Shown piece by piece: positions 9,538 to 19,100 of a stretch of DNA of 64,000 bases. Position numbers and translations under genes: made by a program. Every line of letters starts with the position of its first letter. Positions within the stretch are counted from its first letter, which is position 1. The stretch spans positions 434,001-498,000 of the forward strand of contig NZ_JADVKT010000001.1 in the NCBI RefSeq assembly GCF_016508255.1, given 5' to 3'. The notes under the pieces were generated by a model. It did no database searches and was not told the DNA's origin. It was given only the letters and a program-made list of their open reading frames with translations. The stretch comes from Acinetobacter calcoaceticus. Lineage in GTDB: Bacteria > Pseudomonadota > Gammaproteobacteria > Pseudomonadales > Moraxellaceae.

Positions 9538-9789
9538 ATGGCACTTTTAATTACAAGTGAATGTATCAATTGTGATATGTGCTTAGCTGAATGCCCGAAC
9601 ATCGCTATTTTTGAAGGGAGCAAAGTTTATGAAATTGATCCACTTCGTTGTACCGAGTGTGTAGGCTTTTACGATGCGCCAACATGTAAGGCGGTTTGTC
9701 CAATCGATTGTATAAAACAAGATCCAGCACATATTGAAACCCAAGATCAACTATTAGAGAAATTTAAGGGATTAAATTTGCTCGGCTAA
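9538..9789 (+). CDS. yfhL: YfhL-type 2x[4Fe-4S] ferredoxin
   Basis: An 83-residue bacterial dicluster ferredoxin. The first cluster motif is CINCDMCLAECPN and the second is CTECVGFYDAPTCKAVCPIDC. The widened spacing in the second motif and the C-terminal tail are typical of the YfhL/Alvin family. It starts 2 bases after trhP with no separate Shine-Dalgarno site, so translation is probably coupled. In E. coli yegQ and yfhL are unlinked. Their fusion into one transcription unit here suggests the ferredoxin serves TrhP (inference). Confidence 0.92.
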   Translation: MALLITSECINCDMCLAECPNIAIFEGSKVYEIDPLRCTECVGFYDAPTCKAVCPIDCIKQDPAHIETQDQLLEKFKGLNLLG

Positions 9790-9810
9790 TCTATCTTTTA
9801 AAAAGTTTAT

Positions 9811-9840
9811 AGAGGATCAAGCTAAAGGCGCTGATCCTCT
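9811..9840 (+). terminator. Possible terminator hairpin after the ferredoxin gene
   Basis: A 9-bp inverted repeat (9811-9819 with 9832-9840, AGAGGATCA/TGATCCTCT). It lacks a downstream T run, so it may be a 3'-end stabiliser instead of a classic terminator. Confidence 0.4.
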
Positions 9841-10036
9841 AAATGACTGCACGGATCAATGATTAAATAAACGAATAAATAGCTGAGACCACTTTGCAAG
9901 TGATAAAATCAAATGATCAGTTCAGTTTAATTTACTTGTATTTGTGTACCAAAGAAATTGAACAATCGTTAAAACTGATCTAACCATTTCAATATTTCAT
10001 ATAGATTGATTAAAACTCATTCTGGCGTAGCTCCCC

Positions 10037-10366
10037 ATGTCTTATCTTTATTTAGCAATTGCGATTGCTTGTGAAGTCATTGCAACTTCAGCTTTAAAAG
10101 CATCTCAAGGTTTTACTGTTCCAATTCCGTCGATTATTACTGTTGTGGGTTATGCAATTGCTTTCTATTTATTGTCTCTGACGCTAAAAACAATTCCGAT
10201 CGGAATTGCATATGCTATTTGGTCGGGTGCAGGTATTATTTTAATTTCTGCAATTGGCTGGATATTTTACAAACAGCATTTAGACTTGGCAGCCTGCATT
10301 GGTCTTACTTTAATGATCGCAGGCATTATCATTATTAATGTGTTTTCTAAAAATACTCATCTATAA
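10037..10366 (+). CDS. abeS: SMR-family multidrug efflux pump AbeS
   Basis: A 109-residue small multidrug resistance transporter with four membrane helices. It works as an antiparallel dimer in the inner membrane and exchanges cationic drugs for protons. The essential acidic residue of helix 1 is Glu13 (IACEVIATSALK), and the WSGAGI segment of helix 3 is present. The sequence looks like AbeS of A. baumannii. Upstream lie about 250 bases without a gene, and no strong ribosome binding site is visible. It converges on the amino acid importer operon. Confidence 0.9.
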   Translation: MSYLYLAIAIACEVIATSALKASQGFTVPIPSIITVVGYAIAFYLLSLTLKTIPIGIAYAIWSGAGIILISAIGWIFYKQHLDLAACIGLTLMIAGIIIINVFSKNTHL

Positions 10367-10370
10367 AATA

Positions 10371-10430
10371 TAATTAAAAAACAACCGAGTACGGTGAGAA
10401 TCTTTTATAAAAAATTTCACCATACTCGGT
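10371..10430 (-). terminator. Terminator of the basic amino acid importer operon
   Basis: The stem ACCGAGTA/TACTCGGT (10384-10391 with 10423-10430) extends inward after one mismatch with GGTGA/TCACC. On the minus strand it is followed by GTTTTTT (10375-10382). It lies 9 bases past the stop of the ATPase gene. Confidence 0.75.
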
Positions 10431-10438
10431 ATGACAGC

Positions 10439-11215
10439 TTACTTTAAACTGCCCGTTAGAAACTGCTTTAAGCGTTCACTTTTCGGATTATTGAGTACTT
10501 CATCAGGATGACCCTGTTCTTCAATCTTCCCTTGATGCAAAAAAATTACTTGATTAGACACATGACGCGCAAAGCCCATTTCATGTGTCACCACAATCAT
10601 GGTACGTCCTTCTTCAGCCAAACCCTGCATTACTTTTAATACTTCACCCACCAACTCTGGGTCAAGCGCACTGGTTGGCTCATCAAACAACATAACTTCT
10701 GGTTCCATAGCCAAAGCACGAGCAATCGCTACACGTTGCTGCTGACCACCAGATAAAAATGCTGGATACTTACTCTCAACGCTTTCAGGCAATCCAACTT
10801 TGCGTAGATATTTCCGTGCACACTCTTCTGCTTCAGCACGTTTTACCCCAAGCACATGAATTGGCCCTTCAATGACATTTTCAAGCACTGTCATGTGAGA
10901 CCATAAATTAAAATGCTGAAATACCATCATCAGCTGGGTACGCATTTTTTGTAGTTGCTTTGGGTCAACCACTTTTAAATTGCCTTTTTTATCAAAGACT
11001 GTGCGTAATTTTTCACCATTGAGCTTAATGGTGCCATTGCTCGGTTGTTCTAAAAAGTTGATACAACGCAGCAAGGTACTTTTACCTGAACCGGATGAAC
11101 CAATAATACTAATTACATCGCCAGCATTTGCGTCAAGTGAGATCCCTTTTAGTACTTCATGATCGCCGAATGTTTTGTGTAAATCACGAATCACTAGTTT
11201 TGCAACGTGTTCCAT
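10439..11215 (-). CDS. aotP: Basic amino acid ABC importer, ATPase subunit (AotP/HisP-like)
   Basis: A 258-residue ABC ATPase of the polar amino acid uptake class. Walker A is GSSGSGKST, the signature is [16 protein letters not shown], Walker B is [13 protein letters not shown], and the switch His is in VVTHEMGF. The [18 protein letters not shown] region and the [12 protein letters not shown] tail are those of HisP and AotP. It is last of four genes in the order binding protein, permease, permease, ATPase. The likely substrates are arginine, ornithine, lysine or histidine. The exact one cannot be told, and the symbol is by analogy. Confidence 0.85.
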   Translation of the reverse strand: MEHVAKLVIRDLHKTFGDHEVLKGISLDANAGDVISIIGSSGSGKSTLLRCINFLEQPSNGTIKLNGEKLRTVFDKKGNLKVVDPKQLQKMRTQLMMVFQHFNLWSHMTVLENVIEGPIHVLGVKRAEAEECARKYLRKVGLPESVESKYPAFLSGGQQQRVAIARALAMEPEVMLFDEPTSALDPELVGEVLKVMQGLAEEGRTMIVVTHEMGFARHVSNQVIFLHQGKIEEQGHPDEVLNNPKSERLKQFLTGSLK

Positions 11216-11224
11216 TTATGTCTC

Positions 11225-11938
11225 CTAATGATTCGATGGCTTTAAAAATGCCAACCAACGTTTTTCCAACTTACGAAATATCCAAATCAAAATAAATGCC
11301 AGCATCGCATATAACACCGCAGCAATTCCAAACGCATTAAAAGTGTCATAGGTTGCCGCATTCACATCGCGCGCAATTTTTAAAATATCTGGAACAGTTG
11401 CTGTAAATGCAATAGTTGTCGCGTGCAACATTAAAATGACTTCATTACCGTAAAATGGCAAAGCACGGCGCAACATCGACGGAATGATAATACGTGTGTA
11501 GAGTTTCCATTTTGACATACCAAAAGCTTGGGCAGCTTCAATCTCACCATGTGGAATAGAACGAATCGCTCCAGCAAAAATTTCAGTCGTATATGCACCA
11601 GTATTGAGCGCGAATGCCAAAATGGTGCAATTTATGCCCTCTCGAAAAAATGCATCGAGTGCCTGATGTTCATGCACATAATTAAAGTTGTAAATGCCTG
11701 AGTAAATAATCAACAATTGGATGTACAGTGGTGTGCCACGAAAAACGTAGGTAAACAACCAAACTGGACCACGCAACCAAAGATTTTCTGATACTCGTGC
11801 AAGAGACAGAGGTACTGCAAGCACAAAACCAATGCCAATAGAAAGCACCAATAACCAAGCAGTCATCGCGACACCGGTCATCTGTAGACCATCGGTCCAA
11901 AGGTATGATTGCCAATATTGTTGAAGGATTTCAATCAT
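11225..11938 (-). CDS. aotM: Basic amino acid ABC importer, permease subunit (AotM/HisM-like)
   Basis: A 237-residue inner-membrane permease with about five helices. It carries the EAA loop (GEIEAAQAFGMSKWKLYTRIIIPSMLR) that contacts the ATPase. The TYVFRGTPLYIQLLIIYSG block is typical of HisM-type subunits. Its ATG overlaps the stop of the upstream permease gene by 4 bases (ATGA), and the ATPase gene follows after 9 bases behind TAGGAG. Together with the paralogous permease it forms the heterodimeric channel. Confidence 0.87.
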   Translation of the reverse strand: MIEILQQYWQSYLWTDGLQMTGVAMTAWLLVLSIGIGFVLAVPLSLARVSENLWLRGPVWLFTYVFRGTPLYIQLLIIYSGIYNFNYVHEHQALDAFFREGINCTILAFALNTGAYTTEIFAGAIRSIPHGEIEAAQAFGMSKWKLYTRIIIPSMLRRALPFYGNEVILMLHATTIAFTATVPDILKIARDVNAATYDTFNAFGIAAVLYAMLAFILIWIFRKLEKRWLAFLKPSNH

Positions 11939-12624
11939 AATTGTCCCTTCCTCACACCAGCAGAATAACGACGTTCAAGCCACATTAAAATCAGATTCGA
12001 TATGGTAGTAATTGCCAAATAGATTGCAGCAGCCACGATGCTAAAAAAGAACAGTTGCATGCTACTTCTACCCGCATCTTGCGTAATTTTTACAATGTCA
12101 GTCAGGCCAATAATTGAAACCAGTGCGGTTGCCTTAATCAAGACTTGCCAGTTGTTACCAATACCCGGCAATGCAAAACGCATCATTTGAGGGAATAAAA
12201 CACGTCGAAAAACCTGCCAAGGGGTCATGCCATAGGCCATTGCTGCTTCAATTTGCCCTGTTGGAACCGATTGAAATGCACCACGAAAGGTCTCGGTAAA
12301 ATATGCACCATAAATGAACGCTAAAGTAATCACACCAGCCACAAATGGGTTGATATCAATTTGGTCCATTTGCAGTGATTCAGTAATTTGGTTTAAACCC
12401 AACTGCAAGCTATAAAATAACAGCAGCATAATCACTAAGTCAGGTACACTACGAATGAGTGTGGTATAAGCGGTCGCAATATAACGTAAGGCTTTAATAT
12501 TAGAGAGTTTTGAACTCGCACCAATTAAGCCAATAATGACAGAAAGCAAAAGTGACAACAGCGCAAGCTGTATAGTCATCCATGTTCCGCTGAGAAGGAG
12601 TGGCCCATAGCCAGAAAAAAACAT
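11935..12624 (-). CDS. aotQ: Basic amino acid ABC importer, permease subunit (AotQ/HisQ-like)
   Basis: A 229-residue permease related to HisQ and ArtQ. The EAA loop is GQIEAAMAYGMTPWQVFRRVLFPQMMRFALPG. The N-terminus starts directly with the first membrane helix (GYGPLLLSGTWMTIQLALLSLLLS). YTTLIRSVPDLVIMLLLFYS is the usual second helix block. A ribosome binding site AAGGAG precedes the ATG. The gap to the binding-protein gene is 91 bases, the widest in the operon. That commonly goes with higher expression of the binding protein. Confidence 0.87.
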   Translation of the reverse strand: MFFSGYGPLLLSGTWMTIQLALLSLLLSVIIGLIGASSKLSNIKALRYIATAYTTLIRSVPDLVIMLLLFYSLQLGLNQITESLQMDQIDINPFVAGVITLAFIYGAYFTETFRGAFQSVPTGQIEAAMAYGMTPWQVFRRVLFPQMMRFALPGIGNNWQVLIKATALVSIIGLTDIVKITQDAGRSSMQLFFFSIVAAAIYLAITTISNLILMWLERRYSAGVRKGQL

Positions 12625-12715
12625 GACTCATCTTCTCCTTAAAAACAATATCTAATATTGATGAGATGAGAATAGATTTAAAAATGTCGGCAATAAGCCG
12701 ACATTTTTCACATCA

Positions 12716-13501
12716 TTAATAAATGTTAAAGGAGAAATATTTTTTCTCGAGTTTCTTGTATGTACCATCCGCAATGATTGCTGCGAGTGCTTTGTCAATA
12801 TTCGCTTTCAAATCTGCATCTTCTTTGCGTAAACCAATCGCTGCACCTACACCCAGTGTTTTTGCATCAACTACATTGCTACCAACAAAAGTAAAGTTTT
12901 TGCCTTTTGGTTGTTTTAAGAAAGCACCATCAACCATGATTGCATCTTGTAAAGTTGCATCCAAACGACCTGACATCATGTCTTGATAAATCAAATCTTG
13001 AGTTGGATAAGGAACAACGCTCACACCTTTTGGCGCCCAATAGGTTTTCGCGTAAGTTTCTTGAATGGTGCCCTGTTGCACACCTACACGCTTACCTTTC
13101 AGTGATGCAGCTGTCGGTAATAACGGTGAGCCTTTTTTTGCAACCATACGCGTTGGCGTATTGTAGATTTTACTACTAAACAAAATTTGTTTCGCACGTT
13201 CATCAGTGACTGTCATTGATGAAAGAATGCCGTCAAACTTTTTCGCTTTAAGTGCTGGAATCATCCCGTCAAAAGAGTTTTCAACCCAAACACATTTGGC
13301 TTTGAGTTTTGCACAAACTGCATTACCCAAATCAACGTCAAAACCAGTTAACTTGCCATCTGGTGTTTTATATTCAAACGGCGCATAAGACGACTCAGTA
13401 CCAAAACGAATCACCTTCCAATCCTTTGCTTGAACATTCGTCGCAACAGCAGCCAAAACTAAAGTTGTTGAAACGAACATTTTTTTCATAAAGCTTGCCA
13501 T
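12716..13501 (-). CDS. aotJ: Periplasmic basic amino acid binding protein (AotJ/HisJ/ArgT-like)
   Basis: A 261-residue solute-binding protein, family 3. The start at 13501 follows AAGGAG by 10 bases and gives a clean signal peptide ending TNVQA-KDW. The frame remains open upstream to 13582 but without such a site. The ligand-binding core shows VIRFGTESSYAPFEYKTPDGKLTGFDVDLGNAVCA, then FDGMIPALKAKKFDGILSSMTVTDERA, with the conserved Asp and Arg that hold the amino acid backbone. It delivers ligand to the two permeases downstream. A LysR gene on the same strand lies 173 bases upstream. Confidence 0.9.
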   Translation of the reverse strand: MASFMKKMFVSTTLVLAAVATNVQAKDWKVIRFGTESSYAPFEYKTPDGKLTGFDVDLGNAVCAKLKAKCVWVENSFDGMIPALKAKKFDGILSSMTVTDERAKQILFSSKIYNTPTRMVAKKGSPLLPTAASLKGKRVGVQQGTIQETYAKTYWAPKGVSVVPYPTQDLIYQDMMSGRLDATLQDAIMVDGAFLKQPKGKNFTFVGSNVVDAKTLGVGAAIGLRKEDADLKANIDKALAAIIADGTYKKLEKKYFSFNIY

Positions 13502-13674
13502 CTTGAAGCTTCTCCTTAAAATCCAAATAAGGTGATAAAAACTTGAGTATTCAAAATTACTCTTCTGCTGAAAGAATTGCAATTTCTATACCATAAATTA
13601 AGGATTTATGAAGATGTCAAAACAGCGGATTGTATTAACTGATTAAATGTTGAAAAATCACTCAAACTTTAAGC

Positions 13675-14703
13675 TTAATTCTTGAGTGTATAGGCTTCTG
13701 CCATATTTTCATTTTCAACTAATGTCCGAATGGTGTATTCATGGTTATTTTCTTTGGCACTGGCAAACTCACATTTCTGATCCCATAACATTGAACAACC
13801 ACTCAACAATGGACAACCTGCAAATAATTCGGCCACCCAATCAACAAATACGCGAACTTTAGGCGATAAATGACGGTTTTGTAGATATACGACTGATATT
13901 GGCATAGGTGCTGGCAACCATTCAGTCAGCACTTCCTTAAGTGAGCCCTCTTCTAGCTGTTTCGCCACCATATAATACGGGCATTGAATCAAACCAAAAC
14001 CCTGTACAGCCAAATCGATATATGAATCACCATCGTTGACAGAGACACGCCCTTTCACACCAATACTATGAATTTCACCGTTCACCATGAAATCCCAGTC
14101 AATATTACGTCCAGTACGACTATTAAAGTAATGCACGACTTGATGTTTTTTTAAGTCATCAATGACTTTGGGTTCGCCATGTTCCGCCAAATAGCGAGGT
14201 GCAGCAACCGTCACACATTGAATGGTACCAATACGACGGGCAACCAGACTCGAATCTTTTAGTTCTCCAATACGAATCACGCAGTCCACAGCATCTTGTA
14301 CCAGATCTACTGGCCGGTCGCTCATGCCAATCACCAATTCAATATCTGGATAACGTGTATGGAAATCACAGAGCATTGGAATTAAGATCATGCGCCCAAT
14401 CGAAGCTTTAACATCAATGCGGAGTCGCCCGCGTGGACCACGCTCTGCATCATGAAAGGAAGATTCAATATCGGTAACATCCGCTAAAATACGGGCTGTC
14501 CGGTCATAATATACGGCGCCATCGGGTGTGAGACTGATTTTACGAGTTGTACGGTTAAGCAAACGAACTTGTAAATGTTTTTCTAAACCCTGAATGGTTG
14601 TCGTCACAGAAGCACGCGGTAAACCCAAACTGTCAGCTGCTAAACTGAAACTATTTGTTTCGACAACTTTGTTAAAGACTTTCATGGCATGAAATAGATC
14701 CAC
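13675..14703 (-). CDS. LysR-family transcriptional regulator
   Basis: A 342-residue regulator. The N-terminal winged helix spans about 1-60 (AMKVFNKVVETNSFSLAADSLGLPRASVTTTIQGLEKHLQVRLLNRTTRKISLT). The effector domain of the CrgA/DmlR-like class follows (about 90-295). The C-terminal tail of about 45 residues, including CPLLSGC and a Glu/Asn-rich end, is longer than usual. I choose the GTG at 14703 because AGGAG lies 7 bases before it. An earlier GTG at 14709 has only one base of spacing. It is divergent from adeI and upstream of the amino acid importer, so either could be a target. The established adeIJK regulator, AdeN, is a TetR protein and is not in this window. Confidence 0.85.
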   Translation of the reverse strand: MDLFHAMKVFNKVVETNSFSLAADSLGLPRASVTTTIQGLEKHLQVRLLNRTTRKISLTPDGAVYYDRTARILADVTDIESSFHDAERGPRGRLRIDVKASIGRMILIPMLCDFHTRYPDIELVIGMSDRPVDLVQDAVDCVIRIGELKDSSLVARRIGTIQCVTVAAPRYLAEHGEPKVIDDLKKHQVVHYFNSRTGRNIDWDFMVNGEIHSIGVKGRVSVNDGDSYIDLAVQGFGLIQCPYYMVAKQLEEGSLKEVLTEWLPAPMPISVVYLQNRHLSPKVRVFVDWVAELFAGCPLLSGCSMLWDQKCEFASAKENNHEYTIRTLVENENMAEAYTLKN

Positions 14704-14900
14704 ACGCACACTCCTATCAATGCATTTTTTAATTCAAACACATCAATTGTTATAAAAATACGAATAGTGTTATCGAATTTAATATATTTATTCGTGATTG
14801 ACAAACTTTTATGCTCCGTCCATTGCATAAACCCTGTTTCTCCCATACGGACCATAACTAAAAGTCTGAAAACAGGTATCCAAATAAGTAGGAGCACCCC

Positions 14901-16121
14901 ATGTCATTATCACGAAAACAGTTCGCACTGTCTGCCGTTCTTGTTGCTCTCTTAGCAACAGGTGGTAGTTTTATATTTTTACATGAAAATGCCGATGCGA
15001 AAGCTGCACCAGCCGCAGCTCAACAAGCTGCTACTGTTGATGTAGCACCTGTGGTTAGTAAAACCATTACCGATTGGCAAGAATATTCCGGACGCTTAGA
15101 AGCGATTGATCAAGTCGATATCCGGCCTCAAGTTTCTGGCAAACTCATTGCTGTTCATTTTAAAGATGGCAGCCTAGTCAAAAAGGGCGACTTACTTTTT
15201 AAGATTGATCCCCGTCCTTTTGAAGCAGAACTCAATCGTGCTCAAGCACAACTCGCGTCAACTGAAGCACAAGTTACATATACAGCATCTAATCTTTCCC
15301 GTATTCAACGTCTAATTCAAAGTAATGCTGTCTCTCGTCAAGAGCTGGATCAGGCCGAAAATGAAGCACGCTCAGCAACTGCCAACCTGCAAGCAGCTAG
15401 AGCGGCTGTTCAGTCTGCACGCTTAAATCTTGAGTACACTCGCATTACTGCACCAGTCAGTGGCCGAATTTCTCGTGCTGAGGTGACAGTAGGTAATGTC
15501 GTTTCTGCTGGGAGTGGAGCACAAGTTTTAACAAGCTTGGTGTCTGTATCTCGCCTCTATGCATCTTTTGATGTTGATGAACAAACTTACCTGAAATACA
15601 TCAGTAATCAGCGTAATTCCGCACAAGTTCCTGTCTATATGGGGCTTGCAAATGAATCCGGTTTCTCACGTGAAGGTAATATTAATTCTATTGATAACAA
15701 CCTAAATACTACTTCAGGCACGATTCGTGTTCGCGCGACTTTCGACAATCCAAATGGGGTTTTACTTCCTGGTTTATATGCTCGAATTCGTCTAGGCGGT
15801 GGTCAACCTCGTGCAGCCATACTTGTTAGCCCAACTGCGATTGGTGTCGATCAAGATAAACGCTTTGTTGTGGTTGTCGATGCTAAAAATCAAACTGCTT
15901 ATCGCGAAGTGAAACTCGGCACACAACAAGATGGTTTGCAAATTATTAATAGTGGATTACAAGTTGGTGATCGCATTGTGGTGAATGGTTTACAACGTAT
16001 TCGACCAGGAGATCCTGTTACTCCCCATCTGGTTCCTATGCCAAACGCACAAATCACAGCTAACACTACTCCCGCTCAACCTCAGCCAACAGATAAAACA
16101 TCAACTCCGGCAAAAGGTTAA
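14901..16121 (+). CDS. adeI: RND efflux periplasmic adaptor AdeI
   Basis: A 406-residue membrane fusion protein that bridges AdeJ and AdeK. An N-terminal hydrophobic anchor (about 8-27) lacks a lipobox cysteine. The lipoyl-type halves (IRPQVSGKLIAVHFKDGSLVKKGDLLFKIDPRPF and NLEYTRITAPVSGRI) flank a helical hairpin at about 105-165. The beta-barrel and membrane-proximal domains follow, then a Pro/Thr-rich tail. The start follows TAGGAG. A TTGACA at 14798-14803 may belong to its promoter, though I see no convincing -10. It is first gene of adeIJK, the intrinsic multidrug pump of the A. baumannii complex. Confidence 0.96.
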   Translation: MSLSRKQFALSAVLVALLATGGSFIFLHENADAKAAPAAAQQAATVDVAPVVSKTITDWQEYSGRLEAIDQVDIRPQVSGKLIAVHFKDGSLVKKGDLLFKIDPRPFEAELNRAQAQLASTEAQVTYTASNLSRIQRLIQSNAVSRQELDQAENEARSATANLQAARAAVQSARLNLEYTRITAPVSGRISRAEVTVGNVVSAGSGAQVLTSLVSVSRLYASFDVDEQTYLKYISNQRNSAQVPVYMGLANESGFSREGNINSIDNNLNTTSGTIRVRATFDNPNGVLLPGLYARIRLGGGQPRAAILVSPTAIGVDQDKRFVVVVDAKNQTAYREVKLGTQQDGLQIINSGLQVGDRIVVNGLQRIRPGDPVTPHLVPMPNAQITANTTPAQPQPTDKTSTPAKG

Positions 16122-16127
16122 TCAGAT

Positions 16128-19100
16128 ATGAATATTTCTAAATTTTTTATTGATCGGCCGATCTTTGCTGGTGTGTTATCCGTATTGATGCTGCTCGCGG
16201 GTCTACTTTCGGTATTCAAATTACCGATTTCTGAATATCCAGAAGTTGTTCCACCCTCTGTTGTCGTACGTGCTCAATATCCGGGTGCAAACCCAAAAGT
16301 GATTGCAGAAACTGTCGCCTCTCCGCTTGAAGAATCGATCAATGGCGTTGAAGACATGCTGTATATGCAATCTCAGGCAAACAGTGATGGTAATTTAACC
16401 ATTACTGTCAACTTCAAGCTAGGTATTGACCCAGACAAAGCACAACAACTGGTTCAAAACCGCGTGTCTCAGGCCCTGCCTCGCCTGCCTGAAGATGTAC
16501 AGCGTTTGGGTGTAACCACTTTAAAAAGCTCACCGACTTTAACCATGGTTGTGCATCTGACTTCACCAGATAATCGCTATGACATGACTTATCTACGTAA
16601 CTATGCAGTATTGAACGTGAAAGATCGTCTGGCACGTTTACAAGGCGTAGGCGAAGTCGGTTTATTTGGTTCTGGTGATTACGCGATGCGTGTATGGCTT
16701 GATCCACAAAAAGTAGCTCAGCGGAATCTCACAGCAACTGAAATTGTCAATTCAATCCGTGAACAAAACATTCAGGTTGCAGCAGGTACAATTGGTGCAT
16801 CGCCAACTAACTCTCCTGTACAACTTTCAGTAAATGCTCAAGGTCGTTTAACGACTGAGCAAGAATTCGCAGATATCATCTTAAAAACTGCCCCAGATGG
16901 CGCGGTCACCCGATTGGGTGATGTTGCCCGTGTTGAGCTTGCAGCCTCACAATATGGCTTACGCTCATTACTCGACAACAAACAAGCCGTCGCGATTCCA
17001 ATTTTCCAAGCACCTGGCGCTAATGCTTTGCAAGTTTCGGATCAAGTGCGTAGCACAATGAAGGAACTTTCAAAAGATTTCCCATCTTCAATTAAATACG
17101 ACATTGTTTACGATCCAACCCAGTTCGTACGTGCCAGTATTAAAGCTGTAGTTCATACACTGCTTGAAGCAATTGCGCTGGTTGTGGTGGTTGTTATTTT
17201 ATTCTTACAAACATGGCGAGCTTCCATTATTCCATTGCTTGCAGTACCTGTTTCTATTATTGGTACGTTCGCACTCATGCTCGCTTTTGGTTATTCCATC
17301 AATGCACTGTCACTGTTCGGGATGGTACTTGCTATCGGCATTGTGGTCGATGACGCGATTGTCGTCGTCGAAAATGTCGAGAGGAATATTGAAGCTGGTT
17401 TAAGTCCAAGAGATGCAACTTATCGCGCCATGCGAGAAGTGAGTGGGCCTATTATTGCGATTGCTCTTACTCTCGTTGCAGTATTTGTACCTCTTGCTTT
17501 CATGACAGGTTTAACGGGCCAATTTTATAAACAATTTGCCATGACTATTGCTATTTCAACAGTCATTTCAGCCTTTAACTCGCTCACCCTTTCCCCTGCT
17601 TTGGCAGCCATGTTACTGAAAGGACATGATGCTAAACCTGATGTATTAACACGCATAATGAACCGCGTGTTTGGACGGTTCTTTGGACTGTTTAACCGTG
17701 TATTTACACGCACCTCAGACCGTTATGGTAAAGGCGTGAGTCGTGTCATCTCTCATAAAGCTTCAGCAATGGGTGTCTATGCTGCTCTGCTAGGCTTAAC
17801 AGTTGGTATTTCTTATATTGTTCCGGGTGGCTTTGTTCCCGCTCAAGACAAACAATATTTGATTAGCTTTGCTCAATTACCAAACGGCGCATCTTTAGAT
17901 CGTACCGAATCAGTCATTCGTAAAATGAGTGACACTGCTCTTAAACAACCTGGTGTAGAAAGTGCCGTTGCATTCCCTGGCCTATCAATTAACGGTTTTA
18001 CCAACAGCTCAAGCGCAGGTATTGTCTTTGTGACCTTAAAGCCATTTGATGAGCGTAAGGCTAAAGACTTATCTGCCAATGCAATTGCAGGTGCCTTAAA
18101 CCAGAAATATTCAGCCATTCAAGATGCCTATATTGCTGTTTTCCCACCGCCACCAGTGATGGGCTTAGGGACCATGGGCGGCTTTAAACTACAACTTGAA
18201 GACAGAGGTGCCTTAGGCTATTCAGCCTTGAACGATGCTGCACAAAACTTTATGAAAGCAGCAAAATCAGCGCCTGAACTTGGTCCAATGTTCTCAAGTT
18301 ATCAAATTAATGTACCTCAACTGAACGTAGATTTAGACCGTGTAAAAGCTAAGCAGCAAGGTGTGGCTGTCACAGATGTGTTCAACACCATGCAGATTTA
18401 TTTAGGTTCTCAATACGTAAATGACTTTAACCGCTTTGGACGTGTTTATCAGGTTCGAGCGCAAGCCGATGCTCCTTTCCGTGCTAATCCTGAAGATATT
18501 TTGCAGCTTAAAACCCGTAACAGTGCGGGACAAATGGTGCCGTTATCTTCATTAGTTAATGTAACGCAAACCTATGGCCCAGAAATGGTAGTTCGTTATA
18601 ACGGCTATACCTCAGCAGATATTAACGGTGGCCCTGCACCGGGTTATTCATCTAGCCAAGCAGAAGCTGCGGTTGAACGTATTGCTGCACAGACCTTACC
18701 ACGTGGTATTAAGTTCGAATGGACAGATTTAACTTACCAAAAAATCTTGGCTGGTAATGCAGGACTCTGGGTATTCCCAATTAGCGTATTACTGGTGTTC
18801 TTAGTTTTAGCCGCTCAATATGAAAGTCTAACTTTACCTTTAGCTGTAATTTTAATTGTACCAATGGGGATTTTGGCAGCTCTGACGGGTGTTTGGCTGA
18901 CAGGCGGAGATAACAACATCTTTACCCAAATTGGTCTGATGGTACTGGTCGGGCTGGCCTGTAAAAACGCCATATTAATTGTCGAATTTGCTCGTGAACT
19001 GGAAATGCAAGGAGCAACGGCATTCAAAGCTGCGGTTGAAGCAAGTCGTCTACGTTTGCGCCCAATTTTAATGACTTCTATTGCATTCATTATGGGTGTC

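Noticed and set aside
12716..13582. Longer form of the binding protein gene starting at 13582
   Set aside because: The extra 27 residues would precede a normal signal peptide and lack a Shine-Dalgarno site. The ATG at 13501 has AAGGAG.
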